NCBI GenBank assembly: GCA_029007575.1
Contig: JAQXIB010000119.1
Coordinates: 1-7,925, forward strand
DNA from: Clostridiales bacterium
Lineage (GTDB): Bacteria > Bacillota > Clostridia > Oscillospirales > Ruminococcaceae
Length of the DNA: 7,925 nt
Reading direction: 5' to 3'
Shown here in pieces: positions 1 to 6,356 of this stretch; the stretch's first letter is position 1; each line of letters opens with the position of its first letter. Under the pieces are notes generated by a model that saw only the letters and a program-made list of their open reading frames with translations, was not told the DNA's origin and did not search any database. Position numbers and translations under genes: made by a program.

Positions 1-38
1 GAAGGACAAACGCAATCGCTGCGGTAAAACCTTGCTCT

Positions 39-1349
39 TTATTCTGCCAAACAAACAATCGCTTTTTCCATGCGGTGATCCTTAATCTCGGTCACCTTGA
101 TATGAAGGGAGTATGCATCCAGTTCAATTTGACTGCCGTCATCGGGAATGGAGCCGTAAGTACCGAAAACAAATCCGCCAAAGGTATCATAATCATCCAC
201 CGGCAGCGCAACGCCCAACTTTTCTGCCGCCTCATCCAACGGAATACTGCCCCTCAGTTTCCATGTCTTAGAATCCAACTGTTCCCATTCTGGCTCAGCC
301 GCTTCGCCCTGAATATCGTCCTCCAAATCTCCCACAATCTGTTCCAACAAATCGTTCATGGTCACAATTCCAACCATCCCGCCGTATTCATCCAAAACAA
401 TCGCAAAGTAATTGTGCGTTTTCTTCATCTGCTTAAACAAAACATCGGCGCGAACCGAGCGTGGGATAAAATATGCCGGTTTGACCGCCTGCTTCAACAC
501 GTTTTCCCGGGTTTTATCAGTCAGCCTGAAATAATCCTTCACGTTCAAAACACCAATGACATCATCCACCGATTCATTGCAAACAGGATAGCGGGTGTGC
601 CGGCTTTGATGAATGGTTTTTTCCCATTCCTCAATGGTTTCATCCATCCACAGCAACGAAATATCGGTACGATGCGTTCCGAATTCACCCACGGTCAGAT
701 CGTCGAATTCAAACACATTTTGAATCATTTCTTTTTCTTCCGAATCAATGACTCCCTTTTGATTTCCTACATCGACCATCATCCGGATTTCTTCCTCGCT
801 GACTTGATCCTCCTCCGCGTTGGGATCAATCCCGCACAGCCGCAGAATCCCGTTCGTAGAGGCGGTCAACGCCCAGACAATCGGCGCGAACAGCTTAGAG
901 ATAAAGGATATCATAGCCGACATTCCGAGCGCTAACGCCTCCGCTTTTTTCATTGCAATCCGTTTGGGTACAAGCTCGCCGAACACAAGGGTAAAATAGG
1001 ATAAAATCAACGTAATCAAGATAACCGAAACGGTGTTTAAAGTGCTTTCCGGCACCGGCACGCCGAGGCTGAGCAGCCACTTTACCAACCGGTCTGCAAA
1101 GTTATCGGCTGCGAACGCGCTTCCCAGAAAGCCCGACAGAGTAATTGCCACCTGTATCGTTGCCAAAAAGCGTGCCGGCTGACTGGTCAGCCGCGCCAGT
1201 CTGATGGCACGTTTATCTCCGTCCTCCGCCATTTTCGCCAGCTTATTATCATTCATTGAAATAACCGCGATCTCCGCACAGGCAAAAACTGCGTTTAACG
1301 CGATCAATACGATCTGTAAAATAATCTGTAATACAATTGAGTCTCCCAA
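39..1349 (-). CDS. CNNM/CBS/CorC-domain membrane transporter (hemolysin family protein)
   Basis: A 436-residue integral membrane protein with the usual family architecture and length. An N-terminal CNNM (DUF21) membrane domain spans about residues 1-195, with hydrophobic segments near 5-30, 62-82, 104-125 and 142-165, the conserved start AEIAVISMNDNKL (25-37) and GELVPK (124-129). A CBS pair follows at about 220-342 (RYPVCNESVDDVIGVLNVKD, then the IVLDEYGGMVGIVTMNDLL segment). A CorC_HlyC domain fills about 353-434. Relatives (CorC, PaeA, YhdP, CNNM) are linked to Mg2+/Co2+ or polyamine export and resistance; the old name 'hemolysin' is misleading. The start is TTG at 1349, supported by GGAGG seven bases upstream and by the family's N-terminal pattern. 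The stop is TAA at 39-41. The gene appears to be transcribed alone from the promoter at 1598-1626, through a long structured leader. The transported ion cannot be decided from sequence. Confidence 0.93.
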   Translation of the reverse strand: MGDSIVLQIILQIVLIALNAVFACAEIAVISMNDNKLAKMAEDGDKRAIRLARLTSQPARFLATIQVAITLSGFLGSAFAADNFADRLVKWLLSLGVPVPESTLNTVSVILITLILSYFTLVFGELVPKRIAMKKAEALALGMSAMISFISKLFAPIVWALTASTNGILRLCGIDPNAEEDQVSEEEIRMMVDVGNQKGVIDSEEKEMIQNVFEFDDLTVGEFGTHRTDISLLWMDETIEEWEKTIHQSRHTRYPVCNESVDDVIGVLNVKDYFRLTDKTRENVLKQAVKPAYFIPRSVRADVLFKQMKKTHNYFAIVLDEYGGMVGIVTMNDLLEQIVGDLEDDIQGEAAEPEWEQLDSKTWKLRGSIPLDEAAEKLGVALPVDDYDTFGGFVFGTYGSIPDDGSQIELDAYSLHIKVTEIKDHRMEKAIVCLAE

Positions 1350-1591
1350 AATTGTTCCTCCTGATGAAGTAATTTGATTTACGGCAATGCCGAAATCATA
1401 AAACAGTTCCCGTCCTCATTTTCTATCGAATCATTCTCATAAAACGCAAAAAGACACGCCCACATCCCCATTCGGTATGTGAGTATGCCCCATATATGAA
1501 ATCTCTGTTTATTTCGCATCGTCGACAGTTCCCGTCATAACTGCCATCTTCGTCCATGGAATCGGACACGCTCCTTTTGTGATTGAAATTA
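1350..1591 (-). promoter_or_regulatory. Long structured 5' leader of the CNNM gene, candidate attenuator or riboswitch
   Basis: About 240 nt lie between the expected transcription start (near 1591) and the TTG start codon. Read on the minus strand, the leader can form a small hairpin (GTCC/GGAC, 1552-1567), then a 7-bp hairpin (GGCAGTT at 1539-1545 with AACTGTC at 1524-1530), then the terminator-like hairpin at 1441-1489. The 12-nt sequence GACGGGAACTGT occurs twice, at 1525-1536 inside the second hairpin and again at 1403-1414 past the terminator, so alternative pairings are possible. I do not recognise a known riboswitch class; it did not match my memory of the M-box, yybP-ykoY, NiCo or fluoride motifs. 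That the leader regulates is an inference from the layout of promoter, structure, terminator and gene. Confidence 0.45.
1441..1489 (-). terminator. Terminator-like hairpin inside the CNNM leader
   Basis: On the minus strand GGCATACTCACAT (1489-1477) pairs with ATGTGGGCGTGTC (1465-1453) in a 13-position stem. It has one mismatch, three G-U pairs and an 11-nt loop. TTTTT follows at 1452-1448, then GCG and TTTT. It lies downstream of the promoter and about 90 nt upstream of the start codon, which is where an attenuator would sit. The interrupted T-run makes its strength uncertain. Confidence 0.5.
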
Positions 1592-1597
1592 TTTCAA
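1583..1597. promoter_or_regulatory. Perfect 7-1-7 palindrome at the expected start site, operator candidate
   Basis: TTGAAATTATTTCAA is a perfect inverted repeat of two heptads around one base. It directly abuts the -10 element of the CNNM promoter and covers the expected +1. The 7-1-7 layout with an AAT-N-ATT core is the form used by Fur-family metalloregulators (PerR, Fur and Zur boxes), though the outer bases differ from those consensus boxes. A metal-responsive repressor would suit a metal-transport-type gene. The regulator's identity is inference. Confidence 0.4.
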
Positions 1598-1626
1598 ACT
1601 ATAGCATAGAATCCGATGATTGTCAA
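1598..1626 (-). promoter_or_regulatory. Sigma-A-type promoter of the CNNM gene
   Basis: On the minus strand TTGACA (1626-1621) is followed by a 17-bp spacer and TATAGT (1603-1598). This is one mismatch from consensus with ideal spacing. Transcription would start near 1591 and read the leader and the gene ending at 39. Confidence 0.75.
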
Positions 1627-1680
1627 TATTCCTGTTTTGCCCGCCCGAAACTCTGACCGAATCTTTACCGTTTTTCCGGT

Positions 1681-1738
1681 ACAAATAAACTGCTCAAACG
1701 CGGAATGCTGCTGACAGCCGTTTCCCGTCCGAGCAGTT
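1681..1738 (-). terminator. Candidate terminator after the polymerase-GNAT gene
   Basis: AACTGCTC (1688-1695) and GAGCAGTT (1731-1738) form a perfect 8-bp stem, and the 35-nt loop holds further self-complementary bases. It begins about 20 bp past the stop of the minus-strand gene at 1757 and lies upstream of the next promoter. In the minus direction the stem is followed only by TATTTGT. The better T-run (1740-1745) is on the plus side, so the hairpin may act in both directions or only weakly. Confidence 0.4.
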
Positions 1739-1756
1739 ATTTTTTAAAACTGCCGC

Positions 1757-3373
1757 TTAAAAATTCTTTACCATTTCAATATGCGGGGTATGTTCATCAT
1801 AGTATCCCGCTCCATGCGCGGAATATCCCAGCTTTTCATAAAAGCCCTGCGCCTGCAATTGCGCCGAAAGCTTGACCCGATCGCCGCCCAACGCGCGAAT
1901 CTGCTGTTCCAACTCCCGTATCACAACGCTGCCGACATGATGCTTCCGATATGCTTTTCTGACTGCCACCCTGCCGATGACATAAATGCCGTCCTCATTT
2001 AAAAAAGTTCGTCCGGTCGCGATCGGCTCATCATAATTATACAACACAACGTGATACGCGTCCTTGTCATGCTCGTCAAATTCATTGACGAAGCCCTGTT
2101 CTTTAATAAAGACCTCCTGCCGGATCAAGATCGCGCCCTCCAACCCGGTCAGTCCTTTTTGTATTTCACAGCGTAAATTCAGCGGCAAGACTGCCTCCGC
2201 CTCCTGTTCGTTGTTTTCCATGCAAAGCCCGCTGAATAAAAATAAAGCGAGCAAACCCGTCTGATGCCACAGCAGCGTGACATCGGTAATGCCGTGTACA
2301 CCAACGGCAACCACGACCGCAAACAAAAACAAATACAAGTTTTTATTTGCTGATTTTACAATATTCTTAAAATGAACGGCATAGCGTCTGATCACAAAAG
2401 CCGCAATAGCGGCCGTTCCGAGCAAGCCGTAATTTAACAGCACATCCAGTATGATGTTATGGGCATGAGGCTGCACATAAGAAGGTTTAAGTTCATTTGC
2501 GCTGACCAGGAAATAAGACAGCGTACCCTTGCCGAACAAGGGGTTTTCAAGGAAGCCGTAAAACGAGCTGCTCCAGATGTGCATCCGCTTGGACATCGTC
2601 CTGTCCACAAAGGACATCCGCGGCATGATTTCGGGGACACAGATCACCAATACAACCGCCAAAACTCCCATGACCGCGCAAAAGCCGAGAAACTTATACT
2701 GTTTGGTGACAAACAGCAGTGCAAATACCGACGCGCCGATGGCCGCCCACGCCGAAAAGCTATCCGCAATATACAGCGCAAAAAAGTTGATCCCAATGAC
2801 CGAGAAATACGAAAGCTTTTGCTTGATTTGATCAGTGTTCAGCATTTTATAAATGCAGATCAACGTCACCAACTCGATGATCGCTCCGTAATAATTCGGA
2901 TTGAAAAACACCGACATGGCACGGTAATCTACCCCCTTCATAGTGAAAAGAGAGATCAGCTTCTGCCCAAAACAGATGATTGCCGCCGGCACACTCATGA
3001 TGACCGCCAGATCCATACAGTTTTCAAAAAGCTGTTTGTGCATCACCTGAGAAATCCAAACGCCGACCAATACGACCGCGATCAAACCAAGCCCCGCGAC
3101 AAAGCCCAGCAAATGCTGATGGATGATCGGAGCGAAAAACACCGGAATACAAAACAGTCCGAACCATTTCAGCCCCTCCGCGTGAAGAAGCTGATTACGA
3201 AATCTTTTTTTGGATACGATATATATAAGTGCCGACAGGATCACCGCTCCGGTCAGCACATATGGCAAAAAGACGCTGAACATCAGAATATAACAAACCT
3301 TTTCCTCCGGCGACGCCGACCGAAAAATCGCTGTTTTCTGCTTTACAAAGTCCATAGCGAACGCTTCCACCAT
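1757..3373 (-). CDS. O-antigen ligase/polymerase-like membrane protein fused to a GNAT acetyltransferase
   Basis: A 538-residue protein with two parts. Residues 1 to about 385 are strongly hydrophobic, with roughly ten or more membrane segments. They carry the Wzy_C/O-antigen ligase signature PHAHN followed by LLNYGLLG (His303 and His305), placed in a periplasmic-type loop as in WaaL/Wzy enzymes that join or polymerise lipid-linked glycans. Residues from about 396 to 538 are a complete GNAT domain: IRQEVFIKEQGF, RVAVRKAYRKHHVG (acetyl-CoA loop R476-G481, with His where many relatives have Gly) and QGFYEKLGY. The linker is a short acidic stretch. The start is uncertain: ATG 3373 has GAGG directly against it, while Met7 (3355) has GGTGG at about 11 nt. 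The gene diverges from the glycosylation operon and has its own promoter at 3577-3606. The glycan and the acetyl acceptor are unknown. Confidence 0.85.
   Translation of the reverse strand: MVEAFAMDFVKQKTAIFRSASPEEKVCYILMFSVFLPYVLTGAVILSALIYIVSKKRFRNQLLHAEGLKWFGLFCIPVFFAPIIHQHLLGFVAGLGLIAVVLVGVWISQVMHKQLFENCMDLAVIMSVPAAIICFGQKLISLFTMKGVDYRAMSVFFNPNYYGAIIELVTLICIYKMLNTDQIKQKLSYFSVIGINFFALYIADSFSAWAAIGASVFALLFVTKQYKFLGFCAVMGVLAVVLVICVPEIMPRMSFVDRTMSKRMHIWSSSFYGFLENPLFGKGTLSYFLVSANELKPSYVQPHAHNIILDVLLNYGLLGTAAIAAFVIRRYAVHFKNIVKSANKNLYLFLFAVVVAVGVHGITDVTLLWHQTGLLALFLFSGLCMENNEQEAEAVLPLNLRCEIQKGLTGLEGAILIRQEVFIKEQGFVNEFDEHDKDAYHVVLYNYDEPIATGRTFLNEDGIYVIGRVAVRKAYRKHHVGSVVIRELEQQIRALGGDRVKLSAQLQAQGFYEKLGYSAHGAGYYDEHTPHIEMVKNF
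2186..2205 (-). promoter_or_regulatory. Possible internal ribosome binding site and TTG start for the GNAT domain
   Basis: Within the fusion gene, on the minus strand, AGGAGG (2205-2200) and a second GGAGG (2198-2194) lie just before an in-frame TTG (2188-2186), with five bases between GGAGG and TTG. Starting there (residue 396) would give a 143-residue stand-alone GNAT protein, a normal length for that family. The GAGGCGGAGGC stretch also simply encodes the acidic linker, so it may be chance. Confidence 0.35.
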
Positions 3374-3459
3374 CCTCTCTTTCTTTTCCGTAATATCTTT
3401 TTATGGTATTGTTCCTATTCATTACTATCTTGAATAGTTGCGATTTTATGACATTTATT

Positions 3460-3486
3460 ATTATACACACCTTTTTCCGAAAAAGG
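3460..3486 (-). promoter_or_regulatory. Inverted repeat next to a TATAAT box in the polymerase-GNAT leader
   Basis: CCTTTTT-CCG-AAAAAGG (3470-3486) is a perfect 7-bp inverted repeat with a 3-base spacer. Four bases away on the minus strand is a consensus TATAAT (3465-3460). No good -35 is present at the right distance, so this could be an activator- or repressor-controlled second promoter, or a hairpin in the 5' leader made from the promoter at 3577-3606. Confidence 0.3.
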
Positions 3487-3576
3487 GTTACATTTTGTTT
3501 ACAGATCTCTGTCAATATTTGTCGGTTTCATTACAAAACAATGACAGCGGCACGCAGGTATCGCCTTTTGATTAAC

Positions 3577-3606
3577 AGTATAGCACAGCCGGCAAAAGAT
3601 TGTCAA
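3577..3606 (-). promoter_or_regulatory. Promoter for the polymerase-GNAT gene
   Basis: On the minus strand TTGACA (3606-3601), an 18-bp spacer ending in TGC (an extended -10), and TATACT (3582-3577). It points at the gene starting at 3373 and would give a 5' leader of about 200 nt. Confidence 0.65.
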
Positions 3607-3662
3607 ACGAGCCTGCGGAGTTCGAGTAAATACTGTACGATGTCGCAAAAAGGGAGCTGTAG

Positions 3663-3692
3663 TTGACTTTTCAAACTTTTTCATGATATAAT
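3663..3692 (+). promoter_or_regulatory. Promoter for the glycosylation operon
   Basis: TTGACT (3663-3668), an 18-bp spacer and a perfect TATAAT (3687-3692) preceded by TGA (an extended -10 TGN). The expected start is near 3699, about 26 nt before the first gene. With the opposing promoter at 3577-3606 it forms a divergent pair whose -35 boxes are 56 bp apart, so shared control of both units is possible. Confidence 0.75.
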
Positions 3693-3724
3693 CATCTAAA
3701 ATATACTGTAAGGACGGAAACATT

Positions 3725-4447
3725 TTGATGCGCTTATTAGTGATTATTCCCGCTTATAATGAGCAGCAAAGCATACTGAAAACAGTAAACAATTTAACAT
3801 CTACCGTTTTGCCGGACGATCTTGAACTTGATTATTTAGTGATTAACGACGGATCGACAGACAACACCTTGTCTATCCTTTCTGAAAATAAATTAAAATA
3901 TGTCAATCTGCCGATGAATCTGGGGATCGGCGGCGCAATGCAAACCGGATATTTATATGCCCGCCAGAACGGGTACGATATTGCCGTTCAGCTCGACGGC
4001 GACGGCCAACACAATCCCGAATATATCGAAAAACTTGTCCGACCACTGATAGACGGTCAAACAGATATGACAATCGGCTCCCGCTTTATCGAAAAAGAGG
4101 GCTTTCAGTCCACTGAAATGAGAAAGCTCGGCATTAAGTTTTTGAGCGCTTCCATAAAACTTTTTTCCGGCGTCAGAATCACCGATGTGACCAGTGGCTT
4201 TCGCGCATGCAACAAACATTTGATCCGATTTTTTTCGGAACACTATGCAGAAGATTATCCGGAACCCGAAGCGATCATTTCAGTCATGAAAAACGGGTAT
4301 CGTATTCAGGAAGTACCGGTTATGATGAATGAACGGCAGGGCGGCACTTCTTCTATTTCCGGCTTCAAGGCCGTGTATTATATGATAAAAGTCGAACTGG
4401 CGCTTGTGATTCAGGCTTTACGTAAAAAGGAGAAAAAAACATCATGA
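3725..4447 (+). CDS. GT2 family glycosyltransferase, polyprenyl-phosphate sugar synthase (DPM1-like)
   Basis: A 240-residue cytoplasmic GT-A fold enzyme. Visible motifs are PAYNE (9-13), NDGSTD (41-46), NLGIGG (65-70), the metal- and nucleotide-binding DGDGQH (91-96), TDVTSGFRA (about 153-161) and RQGGTSS (about 219-225). This pattern is that of dolichyl/undecaprenyl-phosphate sugar synthases. It lacks the C-terminal membrane helices some relatives carry, and the downstream DUF2304 protein may supply the membrane anchor. In group A Streptococcus, GacI (GT2) works with the small membrane protein GacJ to make GlcNAc-P-undecaprenol; the sugar used here is unknown. AAGGA at 3710-3714 suits either TTG 3725 (10 nt) or ATG 3728 (13 nt). 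It is the first gene of the operon, and its stop overlaps the next start as ATGA (4444-4447). Confidence 0.93.
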   Translation: MMRLLVIIPAYNEQQSILKTVNNLTSTVLPDDLELDYLVINDGSTDNTLSILSENKLKYVNLPMNLGIGGAMQTGYLYARQNGYDIAVQLDGDGQHNPEYIEKLVRPLIDGQTDMTIGSRFIEKEGFQSTEMRKLGIKFLSASIKLFSGVRITDVTSGFRACNKHLIRFFSEHYAEDYPEPEAIISVMKNGYRIQEVPVMMNERQGGTSSISGFKAVYYMIKVELALVIQALRKKEKKTS

Positions 4448-4836
4448 CTGCTGCACTTCAAATACTGTTGCTGATTCTGGTTCTGGCATCGGAGGGGGCG
4501 ATTATCCTTCTGTTGAAAAAAGGAACGCTCACTCTAAAATATGCCCTGGTGTGGCTGTTGCTGGGATTAGTATTGCTGATTATGGTGATCTTTCCCGATT
4601 TGTTTATCAGTCTTTCCCGAATTTTAGGATTTGAGGTTACTTCGAATTTCGTATTTCTTGTTGAAGGTGTTTTTGTCCTTGTGATACTCGTTTCACTGAC
4701 CGTGATCGTCTCCAAGCATGCCGCAAAGCTGACACGGCTCATTCAAACCATCGGCATTTTGGACAAGCGTGTCCGTGAACTGGAAGAAATTTTAAAGGAA
4801 AAAGAGGAGCGGTCGGATGAACGACAAAATCCGTAA
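4444..4836 (+). CDS. DUF2304 small membrane protein, likely partner of the GT2 enzyme
   Basis: A 130-residue protein with three hydrophobic segments (about residues 3-23, 31-52 and 66-90) and a charged, helical C-terminal tail (KHAAKLTRLIQTIGILDKRV onward) likely to form a coiled coil in the cytoplasm. Layout and sequence match DUF2304 proteins, which commonly sit directly after a GT2 gene. The streptococcal protein GacJ has the same size and position and binds and stimulates its GT2 partner GacI. The ATGA overlap with the upstream gene suggests translational coupling, and an AAGGAG site lies at about 4427-4432. Its own C-terminus overlaps the next gene by 20 nt. A chaperone or membrane-anchor role is inferred from family and context. 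Confidence 0.88.
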   Translation: MTAALQILLLILVLASEGAIILLLKKGTLTLKYALVWLLLGLVLLIMVIFPDLFISLSRILGFEVTSNFVFLVEGVFVLVILVSLTVIVSKHAAKLTRLIQTIGILDKRVRELEEILKEKEERSDERQNP

Positions 4837-6346
4837 TTTTTATAGGACATTCAAAAAATCATATATGATTTTTTTTGCTGCTTTGTTTCTTGCCGCGTTT
4901 GCCGTACTCTTCCTGAGAAACACCATCCCCTCGCCTGACAGGGCACATTCCGTTTTTAAATATGTTCTGGCGGTATACTTTTTTCTGGGAACGGCGGCGG
5001 TCGTTTTTACTGTAAAGAAAACTCAAAAACTGCATATTATTTTTTTAGTCCTCACCGCTGTATTGGGACTTGCCTATTTTGTCGCCGTACCGCTGGGACA
5101 GGTCCCTGATGAATCACTGCATTACTGCCGGATATTTGAAATATCCGAAGGATGCCTTTTTACGCCGGTTGTTGACGGTCAGGCGGGAAATGATCTTCCG
5201 AAATTCATCATCGACAGATGCGGTAGCTACGGCGATATTATTGAGCTGTTTCAAACGGCGCGCCTGGATGATGCAAGCAGAGAGTTCCTTGTTTTTCCGA
5301 CCTCCGCGCTTTATATGCCGCTTGTCTATATCCCACAGGCGATCGGAACTTTCCTGTTCCGGCTTTTCACGGACAATGCCGCGGTGGTTCTGTATGGCGC
5401 CAGACTGTTTAACTTTTTAGCCGGCACCGCAATTTTTTATTACGCAATCAAGCTGATTCCGTATGGCAAGCTCGCCATCGTTACCATAGCATTGCTGCCC
5501 ATGGTCATGCATCAATCCGTTTCTGCGTCAGCCGATGTTTTGACCAATGCGCTTTCTGTTTTTTCGGTGGCTTATGCGCTGTATCTGGCAGAGAACGACT
5601 CCGCTTTAAAAAAGCGTCAGCTTGCTCTGTTGGCGTCGGCATTGCTGCTCCTTTCCATGTGCAAAATAGTTTATTTTCTTTTCACCTTACTTGTAATCAT
5701 TCTGTCAAACCGCCGATTCAGTTCAAAAAAGTCTGCGATCGCCTATAAAATTTGCGTTCCGACGGCGGCAGTCTTGTTGAATGCCGCTTGGTTTCTCTAT
5801 ACCTCCAGATATTTCTTTGCCACCAACGAAGGCGTCAATATTACCGAGCAGATCAAATTTGTTCTGACCCATCCTTTACAATATGTCAATGTGCTGGTCA
5901 GAACGATTTCAGCCTCCGCCCAAAGGTATTTGGAAACGATGACGGGATGCGAATTGGGCTGGCTGGACGTGCCCTGCAATTATTTGGGTTTCGGTCTGGC
6001 ATTCTTGATACTGGTAACGGTATTGCTGGGATATTCCCAAAACCGGTATTCCGATCAAACAAAAATAACGATGTTCTTCATTTTTACCGGAACTATCCTG
6101 CTGATTTTTTCGGCACTGTATGCACAATGGACGCCGGTGGGCAACGATGTGGTAAAGGGAGTGCAGGGCAGATATTTTATTCCGCTTTTGCTGCCTCTTG
6201 CCTGCTTTATCCCTCAAACCGCACCGAACCGAGGCGACGATGCCGTATTTCGCTATGAAAGCAGCGGCAGGTATATGATTTACTTGTTGATGCTGTTTTG
6301 CAACTATATTACCATTGTAAATATCTTTGCGCATTTCTTGAAGTGA
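4817..6346 (+). CDS. DUF2142 polytopic membrane protein, putative GT-C glycosyltransferase
   Basis: A 509-residue membrane protein with about 11-12 predicted segments. After two N-terminal segments comes the family hallmark PDESLHYCRIFEISEG (97-112), in which Asp98, Glu99, His102 and Arg105 are the conserved polar residues of the first extracellular loop. In GT-C enzymes such an acidic loop carries the catalytic residue. DUF2142 proteins are usually encoded in surface polysaccharide clusters and resemble GT-C transferases that use polyprenyl-phosphate sugars outside the membrane. The start at 4817 has GAGGAG seven nt upstream and lies inside the end of the DUF2304 gene. Ten bases separate its stop from the SMR gene. 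The expected role is transfer of the flipped sugar to a surface polymer; the acceptor is unknown. Confidence 0.85.
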   Translation: MNDKIRNFYRTFKKSYMIFFAALFLAAFAVLFLRNTIPSPDRAHSVFKYVLAVYFFLGTAAVVFTVKKTQKLHIIFLVLTAVLGLAYFVAVPLGQVPDESLHYCRIFEISEGCLFTPVVDGQAGNDLPKFIIDRCGSYGDIIELFQTARLDDASREFLVFPTSALYMPLVYIPQAIGTFLFRLFTDNAAVVLYGARLFNFLAGTAIFYYAIKLIPYGKLAIVTIALLPMVMHQSVSASADVLTNALSVFSVAYALYLAENDSALKKRQLALLASALLLLSMCKIVYFLFTLLVIILSNRRFSSKKSAIAYKICVPTAAVLLNAAWFLYTSRYFFATNEGVNITEQIKFVLTHPLQYVNVLVRTISASAQRYLETMTGCELGWLDVPCNYLGFGLAFLILVTVLLGYSQNRYSDQTKITMFFIFTGTILLIFSALYAQWTPVGNDVVKGVQGRYFIPLLLPLACFIPQTAPNRGDDAVFRYESSGRYMIYLLMLFCNYITIVNIFAHFLK

Positions 6347-6356
6347 GGAGAAAAAT

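Noticed and set aside
75..935. A 286-codon plus-strand open frame
   Set aside because: It is antisense to the clearly conserved CNNM gene and its translation has no recognisable domain or ribosome binding site; it is a shadow frame.
1666..1681. Small hairpin TACCG/CGGTA between the terminator and the CNNM promoter
   Set aside because: A 5-bp stem is too short to separate from chance.
2459..3433. A 324-codon plus-strand open frame
   Set aside because: It is antisense to the polymerase-GNAT gene, rich in His, Arg and Asp in the way typical of mirrored membrane-protein codons, with no family resemblance.
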